From Sipunculus nudus (Eukaryota > Annelida > Sipuncula > Golfingiida > Sipunculidae): a DNA stretch of 64,000 nt. The notes beneath the pieces were generated by a model. It did no database searches. It worked only from the letters and a program-made list of their open reading frames with translations, and was not told the origin of the DNA. The DNA lies in the NCBI GenBank assembly GCA_026874595.1, contig CM049314.1, forward strand, positions 74,476,300 to 74,540,299, written 5' to 3'. Position numbers and translations under genes: made by a program. Shown here piece after piece: positions 22,581 through 32,739 of this stretch; the stretch's first letter is position 1, and every line of letters begins with the position of its first letter.

Positions 22581-22781
22581 TTAAATGAGTGTCACTGAAT
22601 GAGTGCCACCCATGTTTCTCAAATATACCACTGCTGTGGAATTATCCAATTGCAGTAGTATATGAACATTTGACCTGTGTCCACATAAAGCTTCAAGTCC
22701 CAGGAAAGCAGCTTTGAGTACCAAAACATTTATGTGTGCATCACTTTCTGATTCCGACCAGCGTCCCCCAGTGGATTCCAT
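22581..22781 (-). pseudogene. RNase H domain of the DIRS element
   Basis: The frame carries HINVLVLKAAFLGLEAL, then VHILLQLDNSTAVVYLRNMGG. This matches the DIRS-type RNase H order of Glu-containing helix followed by LxxDNxTAVxYxNxxGG. Flanking parts are frameshifted; the 22,782-23,154 interval still belongs to the element but is too decayed to read. Confidence 0.75.
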
Positions 22782-23154
22782 ACCTAAGTTTGCCCCCCAG
22801 CCTGAAAGCGAGGCATAAAGTTATACTAGGGTTCTCATGTGAAATGATCTTGGGGAAGGAGTGGACATTAAACCACCAATGCATGTCTTCAATGGATTTT
22901 TCTGACAGTTTAATATAAGCATTGAAGTCTCCTCTACTGTTTTTTAAAGCTTAAATAATGTCAATTTCTAAGTTTCTGTAATAAAGTGCACCATATTCCA
23001 CCCCTGGTAAACAGGATACCATGGTTCCAATGAGCTGTGCTACATCCTGAACAATACATGTTTGTTGCTTATTTTTTTCTCAAAACACTATTTCCCAGTT
23101 CTGTGATTTTTTCTTGTTTCTCTCTGGTAACTGATACCTGCATTAATTTTGAGT

Positions 23155-23940
23155 CTAGATTGAGCCTAAATGTGTGATACAGGTGTCAGGTATCAATTTA
23201 GATTTTTCAGGATGTTCAGTAAATCCAATTTTACTTAGCAGTTCTAATATAGCTTGAACACTAAATTGACACTGTTCAAATGTTTTGCCTTGAATGTACA
23301 AATCATCCAGGTAAATGGACACAGTGTGCCCCTGTTCTCTGAGTGTGGCTACAACTGGTTTTAGGAGTTTTGTAAAATACAGAGGAGCAGGTAACAGTCC
23401 ATTAGGCAAAGCAGTGTACCTGTACAATTTTCCGTTCCACCTGAACTTTAAATACTTTTGATAATGTGGGTAGACTCGTACCGAATAGTATGCATCGCAC
23501 AAGTCTAACGAGGCCATGTAACAACCTGGGGTAATCAGTTCAATACAACTGTGCAGTGTATCCATTTTAAAATGACTGTTAGCCAAATGGTCATTAAGTT
23601 CTTTCAAATTTAAAATCATGCGAAATGACCAATATTTCTTACGCCGTAGAAAAATTGTAGACACAAATTGGCCATGTTCATCTTCACATTCACTAATGAC
23701 CTCTTTTTTCAACAATTAAAGAATTTCAGCACTGCAAGCTGCCTTTTCTTTATCACTGAAAGAAATGGGTCAAGGTTCCACTGTTTGTCAAGGTATTTCA
23801 GTGAATTCTAAAGAGCACCCATTCACCAGATAAAGAATAAATGCATCTGATGTCAATTTCTCCCATTCTTGGGAGAAATATCAAATCTTCCCAGCGATAA
23901 CGTCAGAATGACTGATGGTAAGTGATGGCAGAATGGGGCA
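23155..23940 (-). pseudogene. Reverse transcriptase of the DIRS element
   Basis: The 186-codon frame 23,715-23,155 carries FRMILNLKELNDHL, FKMDTL, SLDLCDAYYSV (first catalytic Asp), YTALPNGL and YLDDLYIQG (catalytic YLDD codons at 23,302-23,313). This is the diagnostic DIRS-type RT. An N-terminal extension (LTSDAFILYLVNGCSLEF-like) continues upstream to about 23,940 with stops. Catalytic residues are intact in this fragment. Confidence 0.92.
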
Positions 23941-23972
23941 ATCATTGGTAGAGGAATCAGTGCTTACGTAGT

Positions 23973-24560
23973 TCATTTTCTGGGCCTGTGAGCTTGTCTG
24001 AATTGTTGTTGTTGCCACTGGTTCTGCCGGTTGACCTTTTTCTGCTGGGCGACTGGTCTCTTGTCTTGGTTGTTGCTGCTGTCGCTGCGGCTTGGGAATA
24101 AAAAATTGCCACCCGTGCCTGTGAATCTCGCCTTGTTCTTGGGGAAGTAAGGGGAGAATCTCTTCTTTTTTCTTTGTACCTGTGATGCTGGTTTCTTAGT
24201 GTCAGATGCCTCTCTGACCGTCTTTGCCAACTCATCCCTGAACAGCTGTGTAGTCACAGGGTTTGTTGCTGCAGTCAATGAGCTTGCGAGTTCATTGTTG
24301 AGTTCAGGTTTTATTACTTCTCTCCTCCGCATATTTATGCTATGTGCTACAGAGCATAAAAGCGCCAGTCCGTTTGTCATTCCTGGTAGGAATGACTCGG
24401 CATTAGGTAGCAGATTTTCTGCATTTGTTTGTAGTGACTGCAATAGTGTGTTTGTGAGCTCAATGAATGGGACCATCCCACAAAACAGCGTTCCCAAAAG
24501 TTTCTGATACTTAAGATCTCGGTGTTTGATCTCCGTGCTAAGTTCACACCAAACCTCCTG
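23973..24560 (-). pseudogene. Gag-like ORF of the DIRS element
   Basis: The frame is open for about 195 codons and has no clear Met start. It ends in a Gln/Asn/Lys/Arg-rich tail (KKKRFSPYFPKNKARF, QQQQFRQAHRPRK) typical of nucleic-acid-binding gag C-termini. The N-terminal half has a helical LLQSLQTNAENLLPNAESFL segment. Position upstream of RT supports the call. The N-terminus is probably missing. Confidence 0.7.
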
Positions 24561-25049
24561 ATTGACCTATGGCGGGGTCAGTCCCTCACAATTTTAAGGT
24601 CTGTTTGACTGTTTCGTTCTTTCAGCAATTTTTTCTTCACTCATGCCATTGGCTAGAACACAATAACAAGTGACCGATGGGTCATGACGCTCAGCTGCCA
24701 AGCATGACCTGCGACATCATGGGCTGCAATTCACAACTTCTAGTAAAATTGTTGCAGAACCTATATGCCAATTTTGTTTAAACTTTCTACATTGCCATAA
24801 ATTCTTAATATATATGTCTGGTTAAAACATAGTGAATGACGGTCTGAGGCAAAATGTATGGTTGTTGATCTATCAGGAACTAATCCCACAGCTTGCTCGC
24901 TACCTGTCAGTCTCAAAAGGAATACAACATAGGCCACATATAAGATCAAAAAACAGCAAAAGATCAAGGAAATCCATGCAAGAATTATTGTGAAACGGGT
25001 GCTTCCATATTAATTTTTATTCAATACAAGCCAACTGTACTGAGCTTTC

Positions 25050-25380
25050 ATAAATGATGGTCATATTTATTAAGAAATCTTTGACCCAATGCAAGATTAC
25101 ATTAATATACATCCCACTGCATTCACTTTAATAGTTCTTGAGATAATATGTTCTAAAGGAATTGAAAGATGGCGTCCTGGTGGCCATATTGGATTTCTGA
25201 CAGGTCGGAAATTGAACAACAAACATCCTCTAAAAGGGACCAAACATCATAAAAAAATCACAGAAACTGTCCTGGCAAAAGGATTTCTAAAATGGCTACC
25301 TGGCAGACATAATGGTTTTCTGACAAGTCACACATCCTCCAATAAGACACTAAACTTGTATCAATTGCTCCAAAGAATGA
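25050..25380 (+). repeat. Module F: diverged tandem of about 120 bp
   Basis: ATGGCGTCCTGGTGGCCAT, then TTTCTGACAGGTC, is echoed 120 bp later by ATGGCTACCTGGCAGACAT, then TTTTCTGACAAGTC. A 100-codon frame across both repeats reflects the duplication and looks non-genic. Confidence 0.6.
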
Positions 25381-26882
25381 AACAGTTATGAATGTCCAAA
25401 ACAATTCAAAAGGCATGATCAGGTTGGAGAGCTCTCATATCAGATTTATGAACATGCAAATGTAAAAAGTGCAAGTCCAATTTGTTTTAATTATCAGCTT
25501 GCTATTCAATGGGGTCAGCAGGGTAGGTAAACTGCAAAACCTAAAAGAAAAGAAATGCAGAAAGCATCACTAAGAGTCTTGTAATCAAATAAAGCCATCC
25601 TAAATCCAGGTACAGACCCACATATTATCAGAATAAACACTTGCTGGTATATCTGATGATTTGTATAATAATATTCAGATATCTAGAAAACTAAGTTTAT
25701 TGCTATGATTCCATGATATAAACTGCAAAATGTACCCATCATTTTATAAATCAGTAGCTAAACTTAACACTTAACTCTCATAGTCTTAATGCCCATCAAA
25801 GCATTCCGGCAACAGTGTTTTTGTTATGCACTAATGATAAATCCTTATCACTCCATGAGCTGATACAAAAGGGAGTCATATATCACAAGTGTCACTGACA
25901 ATTATGGGCACATAGATGTACCAGTTGTGAGTGCCATATGGTTATATATACAAGAAAACAAGAACAAGGCCTACAGGCCAAATGCGAACCTGTGCATTGG
26001 GAAATACACCAGGTTTAATGCTTCAATGCTGGACCATTACTTCTCATGTATATGAACAATGCAGGTACTAAACATTTTGAATAAGAAACAATTACACAAA
26101 CATCACTGCTGAAATTCTGGCATGGGTGCACACAACACAACTAGGGACCCATGATTTTAAAAGAAATTTTTCAGAATGACAGTCCTGTGACCTTAACCAA
26201 TGACCTTGTGACCAAAAAATCTGAGAACTTAATATCCTTGAACTTGCAGCATTAGGATTATTGTAACAATCTTTTAAAAAGTGACCTTGACCTCTGACCA
26301 GATAACCTCAAATTCTACAGGTTTCCTCACTTTAGGCAAGTAAGCCTATGTGAACGTTTGAAAGTTCAGGATGAAAAGTTTGATTTACAGTGCATCCACA
26401 ATCTTTTTAAAGATGTGGCTCCTGTGACCTTCAACTTAGATTGCTGGACCCTGGTAATCAAAATGAATTTACTTATGTGGTTGGTCATTATTAAATCAAG
26501 TTTGAAGCCAGTTTATTTTTAGTAAATAAATAGAAAAACATTCGTTAAAATAGAAAAAATACAGGTGGCACCACTACGTTTCATGAACTGACAAAACTAG
26601 TCATGGTCAATTTTCAAAGCAAGATTTATGACAAACCATGCATTAATTATCAAGATATTGGAGGTTTTGTATCAAATTTCTTACTATTCTGGGGGGTACT
26701 TTCAAGCCCCGTAGCTCAAAGGATATAGGTCGCAGTGACCTAATTTCAGGTTTCCAAGGAGAGTCTTTATTGACTTCCCTGGATTATCACTTAGAAGTTT
26801 CTAGGACCAGCTGTTACGATTTGTGCCCTGCTAACGGACAGCCGGTTATCTGTATGGACGACGGATAAAGCGCCATTCCTAC

Positions 26883-26911
26883 ACTTCAGTTGACTTACAG
26901 TCAGCTGAGCT
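26883..26911 (+). other. 3' hairpin
   Basis: The arms are ACTTCAGTTGACT and AGTCAGCTGAGCT around TAC, then AAAA. A GACAGCCGG / GGACGACGGATAAAG stretch precedes it. Confidence 0.8.
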
Positions 26912-26924
26912 AAAAATGATTGTA

Positions 26925-27300
26925 GCTGGCACCACCAGTCTTGTATACAACGAAGCTATCAGAGATTTATACATATGCCCAAGTTCAAACTGATATATCA
27001 AACCCCTCCTGAGAAATAAGCAGGGACACACACTGTGTAAAAATTATTATAGGTGGCACCACCAGTCTTGTATACGACAATGCTATTCGATAGGTATAAA
27101 TATGCCCAATTTCAGGATGATATATCTAATTCCTCTATAGAAATAAGCAGGCAAAAAAGTCACACACTGTGCAAAAGTCACTGTAAGTGGTGACACCTGT
27201 CTTGTGAACGAGAAATCCATCAAAGACACATAGACAGGTCAAAATATCAGGCCAATACATCAAACTTACCTTAAGTCTGATGCATGGGGCTGACCACGCT
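26925..27300 (+). repeat. 135-bp tandem monomers starting GGTGGCACCACC
   Basis: Three units start near 26,934, 27,053 and 27,187. They share the motif order GGTGGnnnCACC-nGTCTTGT, TACATATGCCCAA, TTTCAGGnTGATATATC, CTCCTnnGAAATAAGCAGG and CACACACTGTGnAAAA. Confidence 0.75.
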
Positions 27301-27780
27301 TAGGTGAGAAAGGCAGTTGCCCCGAATGAACTGTGACAAATTTGCTTGCTCAGGCTACTGCACATAGTGAACTCCTGACCTGCACCTGGCTAAACTGGGT
27401 GTACTTTTGACCTGTACCTGGCTGCACTAAGTGAACTCTTGACCTGATGCCTAACCTGATACAGTTGGCAGTCTGCCAAAGCTATAAATAGATTGGCTCC
27501 ACATGCAGCCCTGAGAGGCATGACACATGAACATGAGGTGATCACATGGTGCCCATGAGGTGTTCACATGTCATCCATGAGGGGATCACATGCCTTGTGC
27601 TTGGCTGCACTGACTGAACTCTTGACCTATATCTGGCTGCACTGAATGAACCCTTGATCTATTGCCAAATCTGAAACAGTTGGCAGTTTCTTAACCTATT
27701 TAAATATACAGACACAATCTTAGCCTGTTGGAAAATCTGTTTACACATACTAAAAGACTTTGGCTAAAATGCATTTTTTC
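27300..27780 (+). repeat. Module D repeat and a short 23-bp tandem
   Basis: TGACCTGnACCTGGCTGCAC / TAAGTGAACTC words repeat around 27,365-27,430 and 27,600-27,660. CTATAAATAGATTGG is at 27,482. At about 27,533-27,596 three copies of CCATGAGGTGATCACATG-like units of about 23 bp occur. Confidence 0.65.
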
Positions 27781-27974
27781 AAGCTGACATATTCATAAAA
27801 TTTTTATCAAAATATCTAGAATAATAAAAGATGCAGGTTTTTTTCATAAATAAGCTGAATCCCACAACATTTGATATATGACAGATTATTGAATAAAATC
27901 TGGGAATGGTAGTTCCTGCTATTTTGAGAAATTATTGGTTAATGTACAGATGACCAATGACCCCCATACAAAAA

Positions 27975-28345
27975 AAGGTCAATGCAGGTGACCACTAATA
28001 CCTGAATTTCGTATATGGCTCATGTGACCAACACTTGCAGAAAATTTGGTGATGATAGCTCCGGCCGTTTCTGAGATTGTCATTTTAGTATGCTTTTCGG
28101 ACATATGAGTAGGTTCAACTTCCTGTAATTCAGCAAAAATTCACTGAACTTGAACCATCTGAACAAACTTGAGAGAGATGATATAAAAGATTATTTCTGT
28201 TGAATATTGAACAAACTGGCTTGACCGTTTCGTCGGAGAAGATTTTTTAAGGTTTTTTAGCTTTTTCTCTATAAAATCTGAGAAAATGCAGATTTTTCAG
28301 ATGGCTAATTTTTTGCATTAAATTTCATGATGCTAGCTCCAGTCA
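27975..28345 (+). repeat. Family B modular repeat, copy 2 (truncated)
   Basis: It starts after CCCCCATACAAAAAAAGG (compare 29,105-29,121) with a degenerate GGTGACCACTAATACC. It continues collinearly with copy 1 and stops before the GACG tail. Confidence 0.7.
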
Positions 28346-28565
28346 ATCCAATAGTATGAGTCAACGTATACCTGTGATTGTAAACATTGCCTGGCATGAG
28401 GAATATCTAAAATCATAAATCTACATTTTTTAAAGTTTAAAAAAAAATCATTCTTGTCAATATTAACCAAAGATAACCTGAAATCTAAATGTCTGGAGGC
28501 ATGATGTAACGGATGCTGATAAACTTGTTCCAGGCTAGATGTATCTGCATCACAAAGCTAACATA
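28346..28565. other. Short interval, nothing recognised
   Basis: Non-coding sequence between two repeat blocks. Confidence 0.4.
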
Positions 28566-29487
28566 TATGGTAATACGACTCAATTCAATCTTTATTTTGC
28601 CAAAAGTCATTCTTTGAAACCATAAAAGACAATTAATTATTATAAGAATTATTCATTGGATTATTCTTGTAAAATATTAAACAAATTGGCCTCAGTGGCG
28701 TCAGTCAAAAAACATTTTGCAGGTTTATAACTCATATGGGAAAATAAAGTAAAATGGCTAAGTTAAGCTTCCCATAAGTCAGCCAAAAATCACTGAACCA
28801 AACCCATTTGAACAAACTTGAATTATTAACATCTAAAAATAATTAATGTGTGAGATTTAAGAATTTGGCCCAGTGGTTTTTGAGAAGAGGATCTTTGTAG
28901 CCGCTGAGTTAAAATGGGCTGTTATGGCATATGACTAAATTCAGCTTCCCATAACTCAGCCAAAAGTCACTGAACTGAGACCATTTGAACAAACTTCAGA
29001 AAGCACTACCCTAGGATCATTTCTGTGCGATATTAAACAATTTGGCCATATAGTTTCAGAGAAGAAGTTTTTTGTAGCTGTCAGTATGATATGGGCACTG
29101 ATGACCCCCGTGCAAAAAAGGCCGATGCAGGTGGCGCCACCAATACCTCAATTTCAGATATGACTCATGTGACCAACATTAGCATAAAATTTAGTGATGA
29201 TAGCTCAAGCCGTTTCTAAGATTGTAATTTTAGTATGCTTTTTTTGGACAGATGACTAAGTTCAACTTTCTGTAACTCTGCCAAAAATCACCAAAATTAA
29301 ACCATTCGAACAAACTTGAGAGAGATTGTTCCAGGGATCATTTCTGTGAAATATTAGACAATTTGGCTGAACAGTTTCTAAGAAAATGCAGTTAGCCAAA
29401 AAATAAGCAAAATCTGATAGAGTATTTTAGATGACTAAATTTTTGCATAAAATTTCGTGATGCTAACTCTTGCCGTTTTTAAGATAG
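28566..29487 (+). repeat. Family B large repeat, copy 3, interrupted by the LTR element
   Basis: The first half (ACTCAATTCAATCTTTATTT, CCTCAGTGGCGTCAG, CAGCTTCCCATAACTCAGCC) is collinear with 54,090-54,626. The second half (GGTGGCGCCACCAATACC onward) is collinear with 57,595-57,975. The A6 run at 29,114-29,119 is the position where the other copy carries a 2.96-kb insertion. This copy is broken after ATAG at 29,487 and resumes at 32,651. Confidence 0.8.
29484..29487 (+). repeat. Left target-site duplication (ATAG) of the LTR retrotransposon
   Basis: ATAG precedes the left LTR and follows the right LTR at 32,651-32,654. Confidence 0.85.
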
Positions 29488-29817
29488 TGTAACATATATG
29501 CCTGGGAAACTTGGTATACTTAGGTAGTAGCTCGGCGTAGAGGATAGAAATTCACATTATCGTTAATTATTAGTAACAACAGGCGACCGGTGGCCGGACA
29601 CTGAGGTGCACACTTAAGTGGTCGGCCAGTAACCGATACGCCGGTATGCAGGGACCCTGGTGGAAGATAGGTCAAGTAAGGGCTAGCTGCATCAGTCAGT
29701 CAAGTCTAGGTATTCGGGCTGGGTGGTCAACTCCACCATGTTTACCGCTGTACACCGTCTTTCCGATATTAAAGGTGTCTAACATCGTTTATTGGAGTTT
29801 TTGTTATAGTCGTAACA
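29488..29817 (+). repeat. Left LTR
   Basis: It is near-identical to 32,340-32,650. A 19-bp excess lies near its 3' end (about 29,765-29,790). Inverted ends TGTAAC/GTTACA are clear in the right copy; the left copy ends CGTAACA. Confidence 0.95.
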
Positions 29818-29840
29818 TGGAGGCCCTGCTGGGATCGATG
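29818..29840 (+). promoter_or_regulatory. Candidate tRNA primer-binding site
   Basis: TGGAGGCCCTGCTGGGATCG follows the LTR directly. TGG complements the tRNA CCA end, and GGGATCG is T-arm-like. I cannot assign the tRNA. Confidence 0.6.
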
Positions 29841-29929
29841 TAGGAGGGAACACCGCCACAAGAAGGAAGAAGAAAAAAAGAAACAGAAAACAAAAACAAG
29901 AGTGGTTCAGAAGACGGCAAAGCGGTAAC

Positions 29930-30399
29930 ATGGGAGAGAACCAGCCAGCCCGGCCTACTGTCATGCCGGACCCGTTCCACGGTAGAGAGGATGACGATTT
30001 CGACCGGTGGCTCAAACATTTTGTCAAAGTGCTGTCATCAATCAGTGGGACAACAGAACAAAATGCCAGTTCTTGGGGGTCCGACTGAAGGACCAGGCAG
30101 AACAAGCGCTGGACGACATCGAAAATGGGGACGAGCTGGAATTTGAGGGCCTGACAGTTACGCTCGAGAGCAGGCTATCGCCCAAAAGACGAGACGTCGC
30201 ACAGCGGGAGTTAGAGTTGCGAGTTCGCTGTAAAACAGAAACGCAAGCGGATTTTGCGGTTGCGCTTACCAGACTGTTACGCGTCGCGTACCCGAATATG
30301 GACGCCGTGACTCAAGAGGAGATGGCTGTGAAAAGGCCTACCTACAACAACAGGGAAACCATTAGATGCTGGCATGGGGGGTCGCATGCCAGCCAGTGA
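29930..30399 (+). pseudogene. Gag of the LTR retrotransposon
   Basis: The ATG at 29,930 opens with an acidic PFHGREDDDFDRWLKHF segment, a capsid-like start. A frameshift near 30,025 moves the reading into the 30,007-30,399 frame, with CQFLGVRLKDQAEQALDDI and LTRLLRVAYPN. These are typical Gypsy capsid helices. The end keeps only a stub of a zinc knuckle (IRCWHGGSH). Confidence 0.8.
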
Positions 30400-30613
30400 C
30401 TTCAGGAGACCCCCTACCCCACCACCGGAAGAGACACCGCATAGTAAGTCAGTTAATTCCGCAATATATGTTAATGGTGCAATACATGGCCTTCCTGTCA
30501 GTATCCTTGTAGACAGCGGTTCCGCCGTTACACTAGTCCATGAACATGTGTTTGAACTCTTTTTCACACGTCTTTCTGTAAAAATAGCTACCGAATTGAC
30601 TTCGAACTATTAG
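30374..30613 (+). pseudogene. Retropepsin-like protease of the LTR retrotransposon
   Basis: A Pro-rich linker (RRPPTPPPEE) precedes NGAIHGLPVSILVDSGSAVT. The catalytic DSG triplet is at 30,512-30,520. The frame ends at 30,613 after LTSNY, and the following frame starts at the same position in another phase. Confidence 0.85.
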
Positions 30614-31212
30614 TGATGACTACCGGAGATACGGCTGTTCAGTTGGAACGTTATGCTAGGGAACCGGTGATGTGCAAGGTTAGAGCGCACGAAACAGTTG
30701 AATGCCCCGCCAGGCACGACATTATTATTCCATGTGTCGTTGACAGCCAGGGCAGCATAGCGACTGCAGCCTCGGAGGGCGTGTTAGAACCTAGGATCGG
30801 GTTTCAGGAGAAACACGGGGTTCTAGCCGCCTGTGTCCTCGCAAGACCTCAAGATGACCTCATACCGGTCAGAATCGTCAACACAGGAGGCGCGCGTGTG
30901 AGGATTTACAAACAGTCAAGGGTGGGATGGTTCTGCCCTACGATATTTGAGGACGTTACTGCAACAGTTTCAGCGAACGAACCTAAGGTGCACCAGGTAC
31001 GTGACACTGTCCAGAAACTTTTTGCTGTTGAGCTCGATAGTCCTTCTCTCTCTGCTGGTCAGAGAGAAGATCTTCTGTCGTTTATCCTCAGATACGAAAT
31101 GATAATGTCCCGTGGCGATAGCGATCTTGGTCGAACCGATCTTATTAGGCATCAAACCCACGGAGTACTAACGAGGTATCTGAAATTAAGCATCAAACCC
31201 ACGGAGTACTAA
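30613..31212 (+). pseudogene. Protease-to-RT linker region of Gypsy pol
   Basis: The 199-codon frame holds the conserved section between protease and RT: GVLAACVLARPQDDLIPVRI, then RIYKQSRVGW, then LSAGQREDLLSFILRYEMI and SRGDSDLGRTDLIRHQ. In intact elements RT starts shortly after the DLGRT/H block. Here the sequence enters a 36-bp direct duplication and then jumps to the pol C-terminus. Confidence 0.8.
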
Positions 31213-31225
31213 CGAGGTATCTGAA
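31149..31225 (+). repeat. 36-bp direct duplication at the pol deletion junction
   Basis: Copies at 31,149-31,184 and 31,190-31,225 (starting GCATCAAACCCACGG) are separated by ATTAA, giving a 41-bp period. Confidence 0.95.
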
Positions 31226-31490
31226 CGAGAACCGTCGACCCCAATAGAACAGGAGCATGAAGACGCCGCTGAAAAGTATCACCATGAGTTTTACGACGAG
31301 GACGTTGCTTTAGTACCGAATTCGGTCGCAGCGTCACCTCCTGGTGCTCTATCGACGTCAAACACGAAGGATCCAGTACATGAACTTGATGACATCTCAG
31401 TGCGCCGCCATTATCCAGGCCGTGACCGGAGACCTCCGGATTATTATGGATTTTTTTTTAATTTATCTGGACTTTATTTGTATACATAAT
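31226..31490 (+). pseudogene. C-terminal end of Gypsy pol
   Basis: An acidic then basic stretch is followed by RRHYPGRDRRPPDYYG (31,403-31,450), the usual charged Arg/Pro end of Gypsy polyproteins, then a stop. Everything from RT to the integrase core is missing between here and the linker. Confidence 0.65.
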
Positions 31491-32326
31491 GGACTTTGTT
31501 CATCCACTGGAACATAAGGTAAATTTAAAATTATTATGTGACTTTGCATGTTGATATTTCCTTTCATTTATATGTAATGTACGCCTTTTTGTTGTATTCG
31601 GAGATATCGACCGGCCAGAGGTTTTCATTGCTAGAACTTCTATACGTTTGATCGCGTTTTTGTTATTGTTTTTCTAATTTATAACTAGTTCTGCAGAGTT
31701 ATCATTTTATGAATTGATCACGTTTCGTTCTTATTTAAATGTTCTTGTATAAAACTAAGTTCAATAATTTTGGTTTTGGAAGTATCTTCTTAGGTAGCAA
31801 TATTTGAGCAGGGGTTAGCCATTGTTTTTCGTGCTTGGAATACAGTAACGATAACTGGTGGTTAGATACCAGTCTTTAGAGATTTATATATCACTACATA
31901 ATACAAATGATATTTAAGTAACCCTCAGGTAAGATTTGTAAGTTGGTAGCAAACAGTTTTCTTGTTATATGTGAATCGACATGAAGACTCTAATGTTAAG
32001 ATTGTTGTCATGAAAGGAGTTTACAAAGAACTGATAGTGTGTCGCAGAATACGTTTTATTTTTACTATTTCTCCCAAATGTGCCTAGCCATTCTCCATAT
32101 AATGTATTGTGTCTAGATCGTCACTTGTATGCTTATAGGTATAGTCATCATGATATTATATATGTACCCTTAGATTTGTTAAGTTAGAGAAACGGAATAA
32201 GCGATTTATTCGTCAGCACCGAAAGTTATTAAGGTATATTATTTACTAGTCACGTTAGCTTAATTGTTGTTTTAGGTATATTAGAACTAAATGGTAATTA
32301 GTAAGCCGCGAGGACGCGTCTTCTTT
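31491..32326 (+). other. Non-coding 3' region of the LTR retrotransposon
   Basis: About 840 bp of A/T-rich sequence without coding signal lies between the pol stop and the purine tract. It is unusually long for a Gypsy 3' UTR. Confidence 0.7.
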
Positions 32327-32336
32327 GGGAGGGGGG
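32327..32336 (+). promoter_or_regulatory. Polypurine tract
   Basis: GGGAGGGGGG lies three bases before the right LTR and is the expected plus-strand priming site. Confidence 0.8.
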
Positions 32337-32339
32337 CTA

Positions 32340-32650
32340 TGTAACATATATGCCTGGGAAACTTGGTATACTTAGGTAGTAGCTCGGCGTAGAGGATAGA
32401 AATTCACATTATCGTTAATTATTAGTGACAACAGGGGACCGGTGGCCGGACACTGAGGTGCACACTGAAGTGGTCGGCCAGTAACCGATACGTCGGTATG
32501 CAGGGACCCCGGGGGAAGATAGGTCAAGTAAGGGCTAGCTGCATCAGTCCGTCAAGTCTAGGTATTCGGGCTGGCTGGTCGACTCCACCATGTTTACCGC
32601 TGTACACCGTCTTTCATCAGTTCATTGGAGTTTTTGCTATAGTCGTTACA
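32340..32650 (+). repeat. Right LTR
   Basis: It begins TGTAACATATATGCC and ends CTATAGTCGTTACA. It differs from the left LTR at roughly a dozen positions plus the 19-bp indel, so the insertion is not very recent. Confidence 0.95.
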
Positions 32651-32730
32651 ATAGTATAGGTTAACGTACAGACGATGGACGACGGACGCCGCCACACCAT
32701 CGCATAAGCTCACAAGTTCGCTAAAAATAG
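32651..32730 (+). repeat. Family B repeat, continuation of copy 3 with tail
   Basis: ATAGTATAGGTTAACGTACA directly continues the sequence broken at 29,487 (compare 13,430-13,450). It runs into GACGATGGACGACGGACG, then CATCGCATAAGCTCACAAG and TTCGCTAAAAA. Confidence 0.85.
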
Positions 32731-32739
32731 AGATGGTCT

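Larger units (their letters stand above)
21269..24660 (-). mobile_element. DIRS-order (tyrosine recombinase) retrotransposon, decayed
   Basis: Read on the minus strand, the order is gag-like ORF (24,560-23,973), RT (about 23,940-23,155), RNase H (about 22,780-22,581) and tyrosine recombinase (22,475-21,840). The 3' terminal region carries an 81-bp inverted repeat pair. That gene order with a recombinase instead of an integrase defines the DIRS order. The high-coordinate end is not clear and meets a CAAG head at 24,667. Frameshifts and stops in several domains make the copy inactive. Confidence 0.88.
24667..26911 (+). mobile_element. CAAG/hairpin head with composite interior, ending in a tail
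   Basis: The head CAAGTGACCGATGGGTCATG, then ACGCTCAGCTG, lies at 24,667. A complete tail occurs at 26,830-26,911 (hairpin 26,883-26,911). Between them are module F (about 25,050-25,360), a second variant head CAAGGCCTACAGGCC at 25,965, a third head-like CTAGGGACCCATG at 26,141, module C (26,170-26,500) and one 330-bp monomer (26,560-26,830). It is probably several nested or chained elements. Confidence 0.5.
29488..32650 (+). mobile_element. LTR retrotransposon (Ty3/Gypsy-like), complete ends, pol-deleted
   Basis: The 330- and 311-bp LTRs both begin TGTAACATATATGCC and end CGTAACA/CGTTACA. A 4-bp ATAG duplication flanks the unit. TGG starts directly after the left LTR (29,818), as expected for a tRNA primer site. 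A purine tract GGGAGGGGGG lies just before the right LTR. Gag and protease segments remain, but RT, RNase H and integrase are absent. An 880-bp non-coding stretch precedes the purine tract. Mobility would need enzymes in trans. Confidence 0.93.

Noticed and set aside
29646-29843. 65-codon frame over the left LTR
   Set aside because: It lies inside the LTR and crosses into the primer site; it is not a gene.
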